Origin: Flavobacteriales bacterium
Lineage (GTDB): Bacteria > Bacteroidota > Bacteroidia > NS11-12g > UBA9320
Direction: 5' to 3'
NCBI GenBank assembly: GCA_020635455.1
Contig: JACJZT010000028.1
Coordinates: 1-8,264, forward strand
DNA length: 8,264 bases
How positions within the stretch are numbered: the stretch's first letter is position 1; every line of letters starts with the position of its first letter. A program made the translations under genes and the position numbers. The notes below the pieces were generated by a model. It was not told the DNA's origin. It saw only the letters and a program-made list of their open reading frames with translations, and ran no database searches. This document shows positions 7,143 to 8,264 of this stretch, in pieces.

Positions 7143-8177
7143 TCAAACCTATCCACCTTCGAATTAGCACGATATGCTATTCAACATCGTTATAGACTCT
7201 TTATACTCTATCTCGGTGTTGCATCTCTCTTCTTCTGTTAGGAGTATTCGACGATTTTTGTTAGGTATAACTTAGGTTCGATTCATTTCTGGATTCGATA
7301 TTGCTGTCACCATATTAAACAAGTCTTTATCAATTTTTTTGATTTTTCTCTTGAGTGGGTCGAACTCTTCATTATTAATAGTCAGGAAAGTTGGAAACGT
7401 TATGTGATCTTTGATATGACTGTAGAAGTATCGATTATAAAAGAATTAGTACAGTCTATCTGAAGTTTTCTGAGCTTCAGTCATAAATAAAAAGTTGTGC
7501 TTTACAACTTCAGGGCTTTGATCATTAGTTGATCGAAGTAACTGTTTCGATAAGCTTTTAATAAACTTGTTAAATTCTGTCATGTCATCCAGATACATAA
7601 GGAAAAGATTAATAATTTAAAAATGATTACCATAGTAACGCCCCATTTTACAGAAGCTTTCCTGAGTCTTTAGAACCAAATTCATCAGATTTATAGCCTG
7701 AAAACCATGATTTATCGAAATCAGTAAATCATGCTTTTCGTTATCGAAATTTTTCGCAAAGGTATAAGATTAAAGGTTGGCACAGAATTTTTGGAGATAT
7801 CGCTCGTAGAATACTATTATGTGATCTTCGACATACTGTCTAACATCGCTTATAAAAGGTCCTTCAGTTGGTATGGTGTGATTCAATTTACTATCACTGG
7901 TCTCGAGAAAAACATCAATCAGTCCAGGGCATTTAGTTCGTTTAATTAAGTAGTGAGTTACAATTAGCCCTTTAAGTTTAGTCACATAATTTTTGCTATT
8001 CATTTTTTTCAGCAGTATCGCAATTCCATCTTTTGCTTATTTTGCATTATGGAGAGATTTGAGGACTGGATATAGTTTAGTGAAGGCTATCTTGTCATGC
8101 TTTCCATCTACTTTGGCCTAAGCCATGGCCTTTTAAAGTTAATCGGCGGAGAGTACTCCTTTTAACCTCTTTAACAT
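7143..8177 (-). CDS. ANTH-domain protein (AP180/CALM-like clathrin adaptor)
   Basis: ATG at 8175-8177 to TGA at 7143-7145 gives 344 aa with ten TAA/TAG Gln codons and no intron. The pattern follows ANTH domains: LQKAMAQAK (14-22) like the start of AP180 helix 1; YVTKLKGLIVTHYLIKR (64-80) like the W-V-x-x-L-K-x-L-I-x-x-H block; DVRQYVEDHIIVFYERYL (111-128) like the Y-x-x-Y-L block; a Leu-rich helix (150-172); and a final helical bundle (185-250). ANTH proteins bind PI(4,5)P2 and clathrin coats at endocytic membranes. The usual basic KKKH lipid motif is not exact here (a looser DGKHDK at 24-29). The C-terminal tail after about 270 is short and has no visible NPF or clathrin-box repeats, so coat recruitment may differ from animal AP180. 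The family call rests on pattern reading and is fairly confident. Confidence 0.75.
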
Positions 8178-8188
8178 TTTTTATTATA
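8178..8188 (-). promoter_or_regulatory. TATAATAAAAA motif just before the ANTH gene start
   Basis: Minus-strand TATAATAAAAA abuts the ATG of the ANTH-domain gene, the same 11 bases seen four bases before the giant gene's ATG (4574-4584). The rest of the upstream 76 bases to the window end is AT-rich without another recognisable element. Confidence 0.3.
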
Positions 8189-8264
8189 TAGGTAATCTAT
8201 TTTTTATAAAATTTCCGACAAAAATCTGTCTAAAGGTACTGATTTGATTCTGTTTGCCTTCAGA

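Noticed and set aside
7731..7949. Plus-strand 72-codon ORF.
   Set aside because: It is antisense to the well-supported ANTH-domain gene and has no recognisable features.

Overview
The window reads as ciliate macronuclear-type DNA. Four long genes are coherent only if TAA and TAG encode glutamine and TGA is the sole stop (the ciliate nuclear code, table 6). Intergenic spaces are short (about 60-100 bp), and one gene needs a 20-nt GT-AG intron, a size class best known from Paramecium. The code alone does not separate oligohymenophoreans from spirotrichs, so the genus is left open. No telomeric repeat, rRNA or tRNA is visible.

Layout. (1) Complement 31-4569: one uninterrupted 1512-aa gene for a putative secreted structural protein. 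It has a signal peptide, a His/Pro/Glu/Lys-rich stalk with seven HVYP motifs, then 71 consecutive 13-residue repeats of the form NGNxNGNxNxGDx without a single indel, a Gly-Asn-rich degenerate region, and a Lys-Pro-Glu-Tyr tail. (2) 4570-5240: a divergent intergenic region with a doubtful 111-codon ORF. (3) 5241-5675 (+): a complete small thioredoxin-fold protein with a WCNSC active site. (4) 5734-7043 (+): an Aurora-family serine/threonine kinase in two exons around the 20-nt intron. (5) Complement 7143-8177: a 344-aa ANTH-domain (AP180/CALM-like) protein, convergent with the kinase.

The redox, kinase and endocytic-adaptor genes look like ordinary housekeeping neighbours; nothing shows they work with the giant protein. 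The most unusual object is the giant Asn/Gly repeat protein. Besides its 13-residue period it carries a hidden 26-residue period. In the first 16 repeats every even repeat has Phe, Tyr or His at position 7. In repeats 43-71 every odd repeat replaces Asn at position 3, mostly with Ile, Val or Ala. This looks like a designed stack, for example a beta-solenoid or a metal-binding fibre, in a secreted matrix, lorica, cyst-wall or adhesive protein. Its function is unknown.
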